A stretch of DNA of 64,000 bases from Gnetum montanum. Taxonomy: Eukaryota; Streptophyta; Gnetopsida; Gnetales; Gnetaceae. A program made the position numbers and the translations under genes. Positions 45,396-57,451 of this stretch are shown here, piece by piece; the stretch's first letter is position 1, and each line of letters begins with the position of its first letter. The stretch is taken from contig MNCI01013629.1 of assembly GCA_015680685.1 (NCBI GenBank), positions 69,149 to 133,148 on the forward strand. The letters are read 5' to 3'. Below the pieces are notes generated by a model, which had not been told where the DNA came from, ran no database searches, and saw only the letters and a program-made list of their open reading frames with translations.

Positions 45396-46257
45396 TGATA
45401 AAGCATACAGTCGCTATGTCAATTGGGCCACGTTGATGGGTTCATGTCGATGCATCTCTCTAAGCGTTGATGTGGCCTCGTCAACGCAGAGTCTATTTAT
45501 ACTATAAATATGTGTGCACCCGTCGCATTTATGGCATCTGATGTTCAAGTTGTAGCGAATCTCTTACAGTTTACCTCTATGAAAGTTAGAGTATTTCCCA
45601 AGTGTTCGCAGCAGGAGTTTGGAGAGTGTACAGCTCTTTATTCAAGCATTAATGTACCTAAGCCCATTAGCATGACCAGTAATAAAGATGAGCTTTTTGA
45701 ACATTCCTTGTAGCATTTGGATTAAACTACTTAAGCATTGAAATGTTTTAATATTTTAACATCTTAATAATTCTAAAAAAATTTATTATTATGCTTTACA
45801 ATTACAGTCCTTGTTATAGTTTATGAGAACCATAAGCATGACTATCTCGAACATATATCTGACACTTGGCAACCTAGTGACGTCTAACTTCTGGTAACCT
45901 AGTAGTGGTTTGGACATGCTCAGGATGTGCATGTAGGATGGGATCAGTTGTTTATGCTAGGGATAGTTAAGTGGTAGAGTAGCACAATCATAAAATTAGA
46001 TAGTCTTTCATTTCCTACACTAGAAGAATTAGACTTTAACGATAAAAAGAAAACTTATAAAAATTAATGACCTCAATTTCACTCAACCATCGTTTAGATC
46101 ATAAGTGAGGTTGGGAAGACAACGATTGCTCTAACTGAGGTTTTATTGGCTAGAATTTTGTGTACGTAAGTGCTTGTAGTCTTCAGAATTCAACCAGGTT
46201 GTGCGTGAACGTTCACGATTCATATGGTTGGGTGTAGGAGTACCTTGCCACTCATCA
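45396..46257 (+). repeat. 3' LTR of TE-6
   Basis: Starts TGATAAAGC at 45396 after the purine tract ATGGGGGTA (45387-45395) and ends CTCATCA at 46257, followed by the target duplication ATGAT (46258-46262). It matches the 5' LTR along its length; U3 has a deletion in the GTCAAC motif region. The TATA box reads ACTATAAATATG (45503-45514). Confidence 0.93.
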
Positions 46258-46336
46258 ATGATACCCTGCAATAATAGGCAAAATAAAATACATAAGACCA
46301 ATGGTTGACTAAAATTTGTCTAACTGCTATAACTAT
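46258..46336. other. 79-bp gap between TE-6 and TE-7
   Basis: Contains the TE-6 target duplication and AT-rich sequence only. The five bases before the TE-7 LTR are ACTAT. Confidence 0.6.
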
Positions 46337-47157
46337 TGATGAAACATCAATAAGGTCACTATGTTGACTAATGCCCATCAACGCATCCCCATCAATGTAT
46401 CTTAAGATGCATTGATGCTAATGTAATCATTGCCTATATAAATGTGCACACCCATTGCATTTATGGCAAACTTTTACAGTTTCTTCCTATAGAAGTTAGA
46501 ATATTTTCCCTCTAAGTATCCACAGTGTGGATTCAAGTGCTTGTATGGCATTTTATTCAAGTGCACATGTACCTAAACATATTTGCATGAGTAGGAATAA
46601 AATCAAGACTTCTTCTACCCATTGCAACACTTGGATTAGCATAAATTTACATTTGAGCAATTTATTTTATATGCAATTTACTTTCTTATTATTAAGAAAC
46701 TAATATTATCATCTGTAAGTAACGTGAGTATGACCACTTCAAGAAAAATATATTAATGCTTAGTAATCCCAGCAATGGATACTTGGTATGCCTAGTAGTA
46801 GACACCTAGTAACCCAACTACATTAGTATATGTTCAAGATGTGTACAGAAAGTAGAAGTGGATACTCCACATTATGCTAGTTAGTGAATTAATTAGTTAA
46901 TTTAAATATTAAATAATTATTTACTTAACCATTTAGTGAAGAAAGAAAATAATAAAAAGTATAAAAATAAACATCTTAAACCTCAACCACACTTAATCAT
47001 ACACATAGATTAACACAAGCGTTGATTGGAAAGACAATGACTAATGACTACATATTTTACCATCTAGGAATATCAACCGTTCATAGAATTTGTCTAGATC
47101 ATGTGTACATACTAGTGATTCATATGGTTCAGTGTAGGGAATACCCATTATTCATCA
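46337..47157 (+). repeat. 5' LTR of TE-7
   Basis: Starts TGATGAAAC at 46337 and ends TTCATCA at 47157. U3 has repeated ATCAAT/ATCAAC/ATTGAT motifs (46346-46410). The TATATAAATG box is at 46435-46444. The tail reads TCATATGGTTCAGTGTAGG (47121-47139). Confidence 0.85.
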
Positions 47158-47158
47158 T

Positions 47159-47176
47159 TGGTGTCATTATTAGGGA
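47159..47176 (+). other. Primer-binding site of TE-7 (tRNA-Asp type, decayed)
   Basis: TGGTGTCATTATTAGGGA, one base after the LTR. It aligns without gaps to TGGCGCCGTTGCCGGGGA with six changes. No further tRNA sequence follows, in contrast to TE-6. Confidence 0.7.
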
Positions 47177-47329
47177 CTATTTTGGCTAAGTGCACTAAGT
47201 ATTAGTAGATAGTAAACTCATACAAAATTGTTGGGAGAAAATAAAGTATTATCTTTTAGGAAAAATAATAATAATATTTTATTAGTGCACATTTTCTTGG
47301 AACAACTAAGATAGCTTCTTATTGTAGGA

Positions 47330-49680
47330 ATGATTCGCCACTACCTATCAATGACTCTAATTAGTAGCCTGGTAGATCTAAAAGGACTATTGATGAGAAA
47401 CCTTAATAGCTAAAAATGGTTTATGCACATCTGGATCCCTACTATGTGGATTTCACTTTCATCCTCCATCAGGACAAATAAGTATGCTAGAGGGATTTGA
47501 AGAATAACATTTTATTACCTCCCAATCATTTTATTCCCTCAATGCTCATGGCAAATTTCATGAAGTTGGGGCTTGAATCATCAAGCCCAAATTATGAGGT
47601 GATAGACCATATCTCCAGAGATTATCAAATAAGATACACTCAGCTTAGAAAAGAGCAAGCATAGAGACACACTATGAAGCCTCTAAGGACAAAAAGGTCT
47701 CAATATCATTATTTCTACAACCACAAAAAGAGGGCCTTGAATTTCTAATAGGGCAATCTCAACATCAAGATCCTTCTCCTTTTAATGAGAAAGACACCAT
47801 TCACCAATGGTTACAATCAACCTCAATGGATAACCAAGGTGATGGAAGAACAAGATTCAAAACCAGGAGAACCTCAAGGCATCAATCTTCAAACCATTCC
47901 TAAAAAGAAAAAAAAAAGAAACAATCAAAGAATCATAGAAGAAGGACTAGTAGGCACCACTCTCCTAGCCCTCCACCTTCACCGTCATACTTATCATCAA
48001 ACTCTAATAGGAAGGACCATGGCCAACATTGAAGGAGAAATGATTAGGACCAAGATGGAGATGACCAAAAATCCCATCTTAGTGATGGGAAAAGAGAGCA
48101 TAGTCAACTGCAAGAGGAAGAGGAGCATCATCAAGAATTAAGGCATAGCAAGTTGCATCATAGGAGACATGACTGTGAATATAATGATTATAATGAACCA
48201 CTACTAGCTACAAGAAGCATGATTAATATTTCAAAGGTAGTTCGAATCCCTACTAGGCATCAAAGGAATAGCAGAATTAAATGGCTTAACATGAATAATA
48301 TCCCTCAATTTGAAATAGGATATAATTCTGATCCACAAAATCATTTACAGGCCTTCCATGATGCCTACACCTTGCAAAATATTGAGAATGAGTGGCAGAA
48401 ACTCAAACTATTCTTAGGACATTTATCAAAGAAGCTAAAAGTTAGTACTGATCTTTGGAACTAGAATCTATTCGCAGATGGAGTGCAATGCTGGAATTGT
48501 TTAATGATAAATATCAAACATACTTCAAGATGTCCAATTTAAGGAAATAAATTCAAGGGTGAAAATAAGATAATCATGAATCCCTTGATGTAGCCTTGGG
48601 CAAGCATTACTCTCTTTTGCATCACTACCTAGGCCATAATTTTTCTCAAAGGAAATAGCTTCACCACATAATAGATAGGTTCCAAAACAAAACTAGGTAA
48701 ACTCCTGGGATTTATGCCTAAGTGAGACTTTTAGAAATAAGGGCCCATCGGATCCAAAGGCTCATTGAACAAGTGGCCAGGGAAGAAGGAGAATTAAAAA
48801 AATGAAATAGTGTAGAGGAGTACAACATGGACCCCTTCAATAGGAAGGTCTATTTCTATGATTTTAAGGAGTAAGTGCCACCAGATGAAGTGGTACAAAG
48901 GAAAACCTTGCTGATTCATAAATCTGTTATAGAAATATTGATTAAGATGGACAAAATGTGGGACTCCTTGGATGAGAAGTTCCAAATAATTTTCATAATT
49001 TTGGAAGAGAAAAAGGAGTAAAGGAATAGAGATAGAGACATAAGGAGAAAAAAGGATATAAGGAAGGACTACTATCAATAGAAAGGTAATGCTACAACAG
49101 TTGATGAGGTTATAGATTCTAAAATGGATGATAAAGGATGTGACATCTGTCAATATAAACATCCTAAGGGAGGTTGCCCTGTAATTTCACATCTACAAGA
49201 ATATGAGGTGTATGCTCTAAATCCAAAGTTGTCAAAAAGGCAACCACCCTAGAGATTACCTTATCCACAAGGCAATTATCGACAACAGTTCCACCAACAA
49301 CAATACTATTCAAGTGGAGCATCACCTTAACCTCAAGACTAATATCAGTAATGGCAAAACCCATAGTCATGGGGGATGCCATCACCATGGTAGCAATATC
49401 CTTACTGGCAGCTAGACCCATATGGATATTATGTTCAACAACATGTATCTCCTCATGGCTTTGTAAGCCACACTTCCTTCTCTCATTACTACTATCCCCT
49501 AGAATATCATAAAAAACTTGCTTTGCAAACTAAGTCTCCTTTCACATATTCTTCTCCTTATTCACCAACTCATCCTACACCCTTTAATACTACTCCCTTA
49601 CCACTTGCACCACCTATGTTAGGGGAAATTGCATCGTAACCTCAACAACAAAATGCAACAAGGGTTGTGAACTTATAGCC
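47330..49680 (+). pseudogene. TE-7 gag, decayed
   Basis: Readable parts are 'YAHLDPYYVDFTFILHQDK' (47415-47480), 'PPNHFIPSMLMANFMKLGLE' (47520-47575), a Lys/Arg/His-rich region (47880-48140), and the core WLNMNNIPQFEIGYNSDPQN, HLQAFHDAYTLQNIENEW (48270-48395, open frame 48153-48464). Further on are 'HYSLLHHYLGHN' (48605-48645), a 'TVDEVIDSKMDDKGCDIC' segment (49098-49150) and a His/Pro-rich C-terminus. Several stops and shifts. Confidence 0.8.
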
Positions 49681-49849
49681 AGATGACAATCCAAGTGGTT
49701 TTGAGCATAAGCCTCGAAAAAGGGCTTTTTGTAGATCCAATAGTCAATCTAAACCCCTGTAGGCATTTGTAGCTACTAATCCTACATCAGTTTCTTCTAA
49801 AGTCACCACCGAGTAGCCTTCAAACCAAAAGTCCTAGAATGTTCATACT

Positions 49850-50446
49850 GTCATGTTAGCTCATGTGGTCAGAAATTGGATCAATACAAAACATGTTTCC
49901 AAGAAAAGATTTGATCTTGGGGGTTCCTTAATTTATTTACAAATTGCAGGAAATTATCTATGCAAAGCTCTACTAGACTCAAGATCTAGGATGAACTTAA
50001 TTTATCAAGAGATGTATAAGACTTGGAATCTGCCTCAACTCAAGAAATTCAATATTAGATTAGAGGTTACAGATCAATCCCTCACTATTTCTTTAGGATT
50101 GATGGAGGATATAGTGATAATTGTTTATGGTTGATCTTATCTAGTGGAATTCCTCATAATCCATGTGGATAACTATAAGGAGGACTTCCCTATTATCATG
50201 GAAAGGGCTTGGTTTAGCACAATCGACTCCAAGTTAGGAATCAAGGACATTTCCTTAGAAATCTCTAAGGAAAATGATTTTGGACTAATAGAGAAGAAGA
50301 GGATTCCATGCATCTCATACAGTGACACAAGGCACCATTGCTTGCAGAAAATATGGACCATGACAAGTACATACATCACAACATGCAATAAGTATGTCAA
50401 AACATCAAATATTCAAAGGTGCTTGTATGTAGCAACCACTAAATAG
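49850..50446 (+). pseudogene. TE-7 protease region
   Basis: Parallel to TE-6: ALLDSRSRMNLIYQEMYKTW (active site DSG changed to DSR), NLPQLKKFNIRLEVTDQSL, GLMEDIVIIVYG, then FPIIMERAWFSTID and LGIKDISLEISKEN. Loss of the active-site Gly makes this copy inactive. Confidence 0.75.
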
Positions 50447-50599
50447 GAAGGTACCCAATGGCTAACGACAAATAATAGCTCTGATTCAATAATATGCATG
50501 GAACTAGTAGGGCTCCTCACAAGTGCTTATATTGATAAAATCAATGAAATGGAGTAGATTCATAATTAAATCTTCCATGAAGAAGCAGAAATGAATTGG

Positions 50600-51733
50600 G
50601 GAGAGTTGAAAATCCCTTAAAGATCATTTTCCATTTTCATTTGTAGACCAAGTATTGAATACAATTACGAGACATAATTACTACAATTTTCTGGATTATT
50701 ATAGTGGCTATAACCAAATTCATATTGCACCACAATACCAAGCTAAGATAACTTTCACAAGTCCCTGGGAGGACTTTTATATATAAAGAGATGTCCTTTA
50801 GCCTTTGTAATCCTCCTACAAGTTTTCAATGCTTGAAATTGAGCATCTTTCAACAACAAATTGATAGTGGTTTGGAAGTCTTCATGGATGAATTCTCCAC
50901 CTATGATACCAACTTTGAACAAATATTGAATCATTTTAAGTAGGTATTAAAACGATGTGTGGAAAAGAACTTGCAACTTAATTGGCAATAGAGCCACTTA
51001 ATGGTTCAAGATGGCATTATCTTAGGGCATCAAATTTCAAGAAAGAGGATTGAGATGGATCCTAAATAAGTAAGGATCATCCAAGGAATAACCAAGCAAC
51101 CTCAAAGTGTAAAAGATGTGAAGTCATTCCTTGGCCATACTAGTACTACAGGCACTTCATAGAAAATTTCTTTAAAATCACCAAACCATTGGTAGAGCAT
51201 AGACAAAAAGATGTAGTCTTTAAATAGACCAAGGAATGCAAACAAGCATTCCAACACTTAAAGTAGAAGCTCATAGAAACTTCAATTCTATATGCTCCAA
51301 ATTACTCCAAACCATTCTATATTATGATAGACACATCTAACTATGCGTTGGAGGTGGTGCTTACACAAGTGGATGATCAAAAGCATTGATATTATATCCA
51401 TTATGAAGTAGAAGTATTGTGGTTGCATAACTTCACTACACCATCACTAAAAAAGAACTCATGGTAGTGAGGTATGCCTTAAAAAAATTTAGGCACTATG
51501 TGCTTGGATATCCAATATTTGTGCACACTGACCAAAGTGCAATCCTCTTCCTAATAAACAAACCAATGGTTAGCCCCCATGTCATATAGTGATTGGTGGT
51601 TTTATAGGAATTTGATCTTACCATGATGGACAAAAAGGAAATCGAGAATGTAGTTGTAGATCATTTTTCTAAGTTACAATGGGATAGCAATGAGAAAAAA
51701 GAACTATTGTCTAATCAATTTTCAGATGAACTT
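50600..51733 (+). pseudogene. TE-7 reverse transcriptase (N-terminal deletion) and RNase H
   Basis: The linker ends NWGELKIP and jumps to DHFPFSF, so about 430 bp present in TE-6 (40830-41270), including the RT fingers, is missing. Then come FLDYYSGYNQIHIAPQYQAK, CPLAF-NPPTSFQ, a VFMDEFSTYDTNFEQ block (catalytic DD changed to DE), the FLGHTS connection and an RNase H with TKKELMVVRYALKKFRHYVL, VHTDQSAILFLINKPMVSP. It ends at SNQFSDEL, where TE-8 is inserted; the frame resumes at 60815 with LLFAKF. Non-functional. Confidence 0.82.
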
Positions 51734-52569
51734 TGATGAGCAGCGAGGTACCCCTATGCTCAACCATATGAATACAAGCATGTACGTGCAATCCAGTTAA
51801 ACTCTGCAGATGGACTTGTTGTAGTACCTAGACAATTATACGTTGATCGCAGTTCGCTGTCTTCCCACTTGAACTAGTAATTACTTTGTCATGTATGGTT
51901 TAGTCCAAAGTGATGTGTATGATGTGGTCCCTACTACTATGCTACTCCTAAGAACAATAAGAGATAACTTAATTAAGCTAATGGCCAATAGAAAATAAGA
52001 TCTAAGCTAGCCTAACTATGATGAGCATTCATCCCTAATAATCCATACACGTCTTGGACTTCATGTACTACTTCTAGGATTACCAAGTGCACATCACTCA
52101 AAGCACTACTCGATACGCTACTGGGTTATCACATAGTTATACTTAAATGTTCATGATTAAGGCGTACTCATTCCACATTAACAACAAGAATAGTAAATGA
52201 TGATAAAGAAAAAATTGACTAAGAAAACAACAATAAATAATAAATAATTAAAAAAAATTAAAAGCTAAGTGAATGCTACAATGATGGAATAATCTCGATC
52301 TTTATTGCTAATCGTGTGCGTGTCCAAGTACGTCACACTCGAACAAAGGTTCCATACAATTACAAGCATCACACTATGGGCATGCACTTGGGAAAGAACA
52401 CTAAAACTGACTATAAGAACTGAAAACTAAAAAACTGACTCTCTCGTTGTGCACCCATGTGCTGTATTTATAGACTAACATAGGAATCATGATATCGTGT
52501 ATATGATATCGTATCTAGGCTATGATATCGCGTATCCAATAGCGGGGCCTAGCAAACCATAACTCATCA
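51734..52569 (-). repeat. 3' LTR of TE-8 (left end in window)
   Basis: Plus coordinates start TGATGAGCAGC at 51734 and end AACTCATCA at 52569. U3 holds three GATATC palindromes (52491-52496, 52505-52510, 52524-52529) next to a TATAAATACAGC box (minus strand, about 52472-52461). The purine tract TACCCCCAT (52570-52578, ATGGGGGTA in sense) abuts the LTR. Confidence 0.92.
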
Positions 52570-52739
52570 TACCCCCATGACTAAATAAAAACTCGTCCTT
52601 GAGTCAAATAAAATGAGGGACAAGTTCATTTGATTACAAATAGTGGATAGGTATGGGATTATTGAATGACCATGGACTATTTTATGCCGCAATGTGGGAC
52701 TAGTCAAAACAAAATCTAGACACCAACACAAAATACAAA

Positions 52740-55439
52740 ATTTGTGGAACTCATGTGGTTCCTGGTGGTGGTGGCTCCTCCATAGGCAACTTTCCTTTGT
52801 CTCATTCCCCAGGCTTCTAAAATGGATGCCTTTGAAGAAGCACTTGAAGTTTTTCCTCCTCTATCTGAGGATCATGCACCGTCCATGCTAATGTTCCAAT
52901 GTTTGATGGAGCCAGCACTTCACACGATAGTTGTGGAAACATTTGATTAGCCTTGACATACCATGCTGCAAACAGTTGTCATTCCTCCTCATAGGCTTTG
53001 AATTTATCTTTGAATTCCTGATAATCCATAAGCCATCTAGCCAAATCTACTGCTACATCTTTCTAACCTTGGTAACTAGCCTTTACCACCTCTAATTTAG
53101 AGTTTGCTACTTCTAATTTTTGTAATGTCTTCTTATGTTCTGAAAAATCTGTCTCATATTTAGCATAGGTGGAAGCTACCCACTTCTTAAGCTAAGTTCT
53201 TAGGTGCCCTACTATTAACATGGCCAAGTTGGTGTAGTGCAGATTTGCCAACTCCATGTATTTTGTGAGATCTTGGATCTGCAGGTCCCGACTTTTCAAT
53301 TCTGCTTAGTGGATGAAGGCATAAGTATCCAATATAACTCACCAGTTAGTGCGTTGAGCACTAAAAGAATTAATGTGGGCCTTAGCCATATAGATCTTCT
53401 TTTCGATGATTTCCTTGTACATTTCCACCTGGTTACGAAAGTGTTCTTTTAACTTCTCGTGCTTCTTGGTCTCATTTTGCCATGCACTTATTTCTATGGT
53501 CATATTTTGACAAATTGTGTGGACCTCCTTCATGGAGAGGATTCTATTCTTCCTAGCCAAGCGATTCATGTCTTGGTTGACCCAAACTAGTTGTTCTCGC
53601 ATTTGTTGAAAAATTTCTTCAAGAATGTTCTTCTATTTCTCAACTATGGTCAACCAAATAGTAAGTAATTTATTTTCCTCTTGTAAGGCCTTAAGAGCTT
53701 TAACATATGCATATGTTTAAGCTTGTGCTTTTAAAGCATCCTAACTAGCCTTCTCTTTTTCCATTGCCACCCTTTTATTTTCTTCCAATAATTTATTCAG
53801 TTGCTTAGTTCTAAAAATGTCTAATTCGTCAACTACGATAAATTAGGAAGGATCTCGTCGTTTAGCTTGTAAGGCGATGAGCTTTTCTTGCAATCTTTAC
53901 AACTCTTCTTTCATGTGCTCAACCTTAACCTCAGTTGTAACCAATTTTCCTTTGGTGGAAATGAGGTCTAATTGTGCTATGGTGACATCTTGGGGAATGT
54001 CAAACAAGGACGTTATAACTTGTCTTGTTTGTAGCAAGAGATCCAAAGCATCCTCATGTTTCACAGGAGTCATTGAGAGATTGGCCAAAGCTTGAGCATC
54101 ACGTGCTCCTGTGAAATTTGCCGATGGCACAACAAAAATATTAAACGATTCTTTGATGTGGTTTGTGACCACCTCTGCTATGCCTGCCACATCCTGGTGC
54201 TGCATGACCACCATCATGGCTCCTTCACCAGTTTTTAACCTAACCTAGAAAGATGTAGCATTCCTAGAGATCTGCTGAGACCACTAGGACTCTCCTCCTA
54301 AAATCAATGAAATATGTTCACTTCTAGGGTTGGCCGAAATAGTGGCTATTTGATGTCATCAATGACTCAGAATAAGTTTTTGGCATCACAGCTTCCCTAA
54401 CTGATCATCTTGGTGATTGTTCAGAGATGATTGATAGATGGTCGATAGTCTTGTTGCAGTGGTGGCGATTGTTGGACTTGCTATGTGTTGGGCCTCGCTT
54501 CCTGTTATTGGCTGGGTCTTATCGCTTGAGATGTAGTGGCCCTAACTATTTGTTCTTCCTCTAGTTCTAACTACTCACCAGCATCTTTCCTAGGCACTGG
54601 CGGTTTGAGCAGTTCAACATATGAAGCACTTTGGGCTTTTTTAGGAACATCATTTGTGTAGCCCAAGATCTCGACACATCTACACAGCTTCCTGATAAGA
54701 CAAGGGAAAGGCAAAGTAAGCTTCCTTGTCTCCTTTTCTTCAAATCACCTTAATATCTCTGTCAGATATAGATGTAGCATATTCACATTAAATTTTTCCA
54801 TCAAAATTACACTGCCCTATGCCACATAAGTAGATAATCTATTTAAACCTTTAGTGGGGAAAAGGTGATAAGTGCCGATCTTAAAGTAGATCCTTTCTTT
54901 CAGGGTCAATTCTCTGTAAACTTTATTCTCCTTGTCGTAGGCCCATTTCAACTATAATTTTCTTGCATCTGTGTCTAAGCAAGTGGACAAATGAGCAACT
55001 TTTGGTCCCTTCTTTGGAAGATTTAGGACCTCTACAATGGCTTTTGCAGAAAAATCAATGGAGACACCACCTACATTGGCAATAGTGCCTTCCTCTTTTC
55101 CATGCCAAAATTGATACATTTTGCATAAATACCAATCACCACTCTCTAAGAGGATGGGCCAAAATTTACTTCCACTGTCACAGTTGCAAAGGTGGGCTTC
55201 TTTCGAATGACTTGGAGACATTCAGGGGATAGTGTAAGATGTTGCCCTAGTTCTGGGGCTTTGACTTCACCACCTTCAACATGGCCAAATTGCACTATTA
55301 CAGGGGTTTCTTGATGAATGCTGAATGAATGTGCCCCCTGCTCTACATGTTCTACTCGAGATTCTTGGCCTCTTCCTCTTCTTGGGCATTTAGTTGCACC
55401 TTGAAAAGGTCCTCCTTGCTGTCCTCTTTTAGGGGCCAT
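52740..55439 (-). pseudogene. TE-8 ORF2: the best-preserved copy of the mobile-domain and coiled-coil protein
   Basis: Starts MAPKRGQQGGPFQGATKC at ATG 55439 with a basic, RNA- or DNA-binding-like lead, open for 97 codons. A second frame (55221-54952) has FWPILLESGDWYLCKMYQFW, EEGTIANVGGVSIDFSAKAI, VEVLNLPKKGP: the N-terminal part of the mobile domain. Next are a linker with Pro and Gln, then 'FTGARDAQALANLSMTPVKH' (54110-54050), 'LFDIPQDVTIAQLDLISTKG' (54000-53940), and long Lys/Glu/Ala coiled-coil sequence (53930-53100). The C-terminal GEEPPPPG-like end is at about 52780. Only scattered stops or shifts separate the frames. No pol function is recognisable. The role is unknown; a structural or host-interaction role is conceivable. 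Confidence 0.75.
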
Positions 55440-55941
55440 CAAAAATCACACAAGGACTGATTTTTTGTAAGGTTATTTAAAAAAAATTTATTACCTTATA
55501 CCTTACTCATTACCTTTAATAAATGTTTAATACTTTACTTAGTGTGATTCTAGAGTTAGAAATTTTTCAAAGAAGTTGCCCTAAAAGTTTAATGTTGGAC
55601 CTGATCTATTTAGGTGACTTATATAATAATTTAGATGACTTGGGTGAAGGAAGAAAATTAGTTTGGCATGAATTTTTAATAGTACTAACCCCTACGGTAT
55701 CGTTTGGGCGATAGCAAATTTCAAAGAAAACTATGCACAAATTCTACAGTACCCCTCCCTAACAACTAAGTTAAACACTTTGGATTTAAGTAGGTTCAAT
55801 TGAAAAAGAAATTGGAGTGTCGAAGAGCGAAATATTGAAGGTTAAATTTAGACTTATAAATCGCTAAAAATCATGGAAGAAAATTTGAGCAACTCCCTTG
55901 CATCAACTGTTGAAAATGACTTTTGTAGTGCGTGGAGGTCC
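55440..55941 (-). other. Probable 5' leader of TE-8 ORF2
   Basis: AT-rich interval from the TATA motif to the ORF2 start codon, matching in place and length the leaders of TE-1 and TE-5. The plus-strand frame at 55523-55714 has no recognisable product. Confidence 0.4.
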
Positions 55942-56060
55942 CATATATATAGTTTTTATAGATGTGATATCGTGTATGCGATAGCGCATACTCAGTATTA
56001 CGTTAGACCCGATATCAGGTACTTAATATCGCATCCCTACCAAGATAGAGTACTTAGTAG
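55942..56060 (-). promoter_or_regulatory. Internal promoter of TE-8 ORF2
   Basis: Minus strand: TATATATATGG at 55952-55942, preceded by GATATC (about 55972-55967), a 'GCGCTATCGC' motif, GATATCGGGTCT (about 56016-56005) and GCGATATTAAG (about 56035-56025). The arrangement of GATATC motifs followed by a TATA box repeats the U3 of the TE-8 LTRs (GATATC three times, then TATAAATA). About 500 bp separate it from the ORF2 start. Function is inferred. Confidence 0.6.
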
Positions 56061-57451
56061 AATTGATGATTTTTCGAGTTTCAGGGCCAAAATTGAAAGA
56101 TTTGAGGTAGATTCAAAAGGTCTGGGGTAATGGTAAGTGGAAATTGAGGTACTGAAAGTGTGATGAAGTGGAGTCATATAATGAAGTTCTTTGAAAAGGA
56201 TGAGAAAAAAGTACATGTAATGGTTCTAAGGAATGTTCGGTTAAAATGATGACAAAGGAAAGAATAGATTTGGCAATGGAGTACTCGAAGGGTATAAAAT
56301 GATGTGGCAGGGTGCAACAAGTACAAATTACAAAAGTCACGCAAGTAGATCCTCCCCAAAGTAGGTTCCAACCTATAATGCCCTTGTGTAACCACATCTT
56401 AAAATGTTTGTAGGCACTAGAAGGGTTAAATGCAACCTACACCTATGCAACAAAACACACACATGTTAAGTACCACCACTATGAGGTGTGAATTCTATGC
56501 CACACAAGACACAAGTTAGAAGTACTTAGACCATGGGATGAGACGAAGTGTAGAAGGGATTGTAGAGATTGAGACATGAGGTAACTTACCTTGGGCACAA
56601 TGAATCCTAAGTGTTGTGCGTGATTACAATACCATTAGCCTTTCGCTCCAAGATTAAAACCAAGTCCATACCTCTAATCAGTGACATTGCATTGTTTCAT
56701 CCCAATGATAGACAATCATAAGAGTATCATGATAGCAAGGTGTATGATCACTTGGTGTTTTGTGCAAGGGAGGAGTGATTCAAATTTTTTTATGACATGT
56801 TTTTCTTAAGCTTTCTTTTCTGCCTCTTTTCTTTCTTTTCTTTTTATTATTTTAGTTGCTTTTACACTTTGTCTTTCCCAAAGGTGATCCAGAGAAGCCA
56901 CCAACCTTCAAGCATGGGTGCATGTTTTTCCAGTGGGACTCTCCATAACAACATTGAGTTCCTTTATTGAGTGCCTTTACTATAACTCTTACTCCCATTG
57001 TTTGTTAGATCTACAAGGATCTTAGTACAACCAAGCTGCATGATAGCACATACAGATGTCACCAAAGAGAATTCACAAGTCCCCTTGATGTCACACCCTT
57101 GCTATTCCCTCTTAATTCATCACTCTTTCCTTTGGGCATAATGAGTACAAAGTTACTTTAAGTTTTAATGATAATAAGAATATCATCATGTCCAGGGCAA
57201 GAACCTCTTATTAATAGAATGGGTGGGTGGATGTTGTGGGCTCACTGTCCAATTAACTAATCACTTGTGACTCGATAACATAGAACAACACCTCAACTGA
57301 CGAGTTACATGAGTATTTTATTCATAGATGAGATTACCCATAAAAAGATAAAATGACAAATTGAAAAACTAGAAATTAGAAAACAAAAAATTGAAAAAAA
57401 AAATTGTAAAACCAAACAAAAGGAAAAACATTTACTAATTTTGCTTGTTAG
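56061..57451 (-). other. TE-8 spacer between gag and internal promoter
   Basis: Noncoding, homologous to TE-5 15303-16770 and to TE-7 after integrase. Shared blocks include the minus-strand 'catgcttgaaggttgg' at 56915-56900, next to a 'ggaaaaacatgca' version of the 'gaaagacatgtta' block, and 'gggcaagaacctctta' on the plus strand at 57197-57212. A T/C-rich stretch lies at 56800-56880. Short ORFs here are chance. Confidence 0.55.

Larger units (their letters stand above)
36636..46257 (+). mobile_element. TE-6: full-length Athila-like Ty3/gypsy element, coding parts decayed
   Basis: Both LTRs are present and flanked by the 5-bp duplication ATGAT (36631-36635 and 46258-46262). Order: LTR, tRNA-Asp primer copy, gag, protease, RT, RNase H, truncated integrase, ORF2, LTR (9622 bp). 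All coding regions have stops or shifts. Integrase stops after its first catalytic Asp and is joined directly to the middle of ORF2, so the spacer, the internal promoter and the ORF2 start are missing. This looks like a recombinant of two related genomes. Confidence 0.93.
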
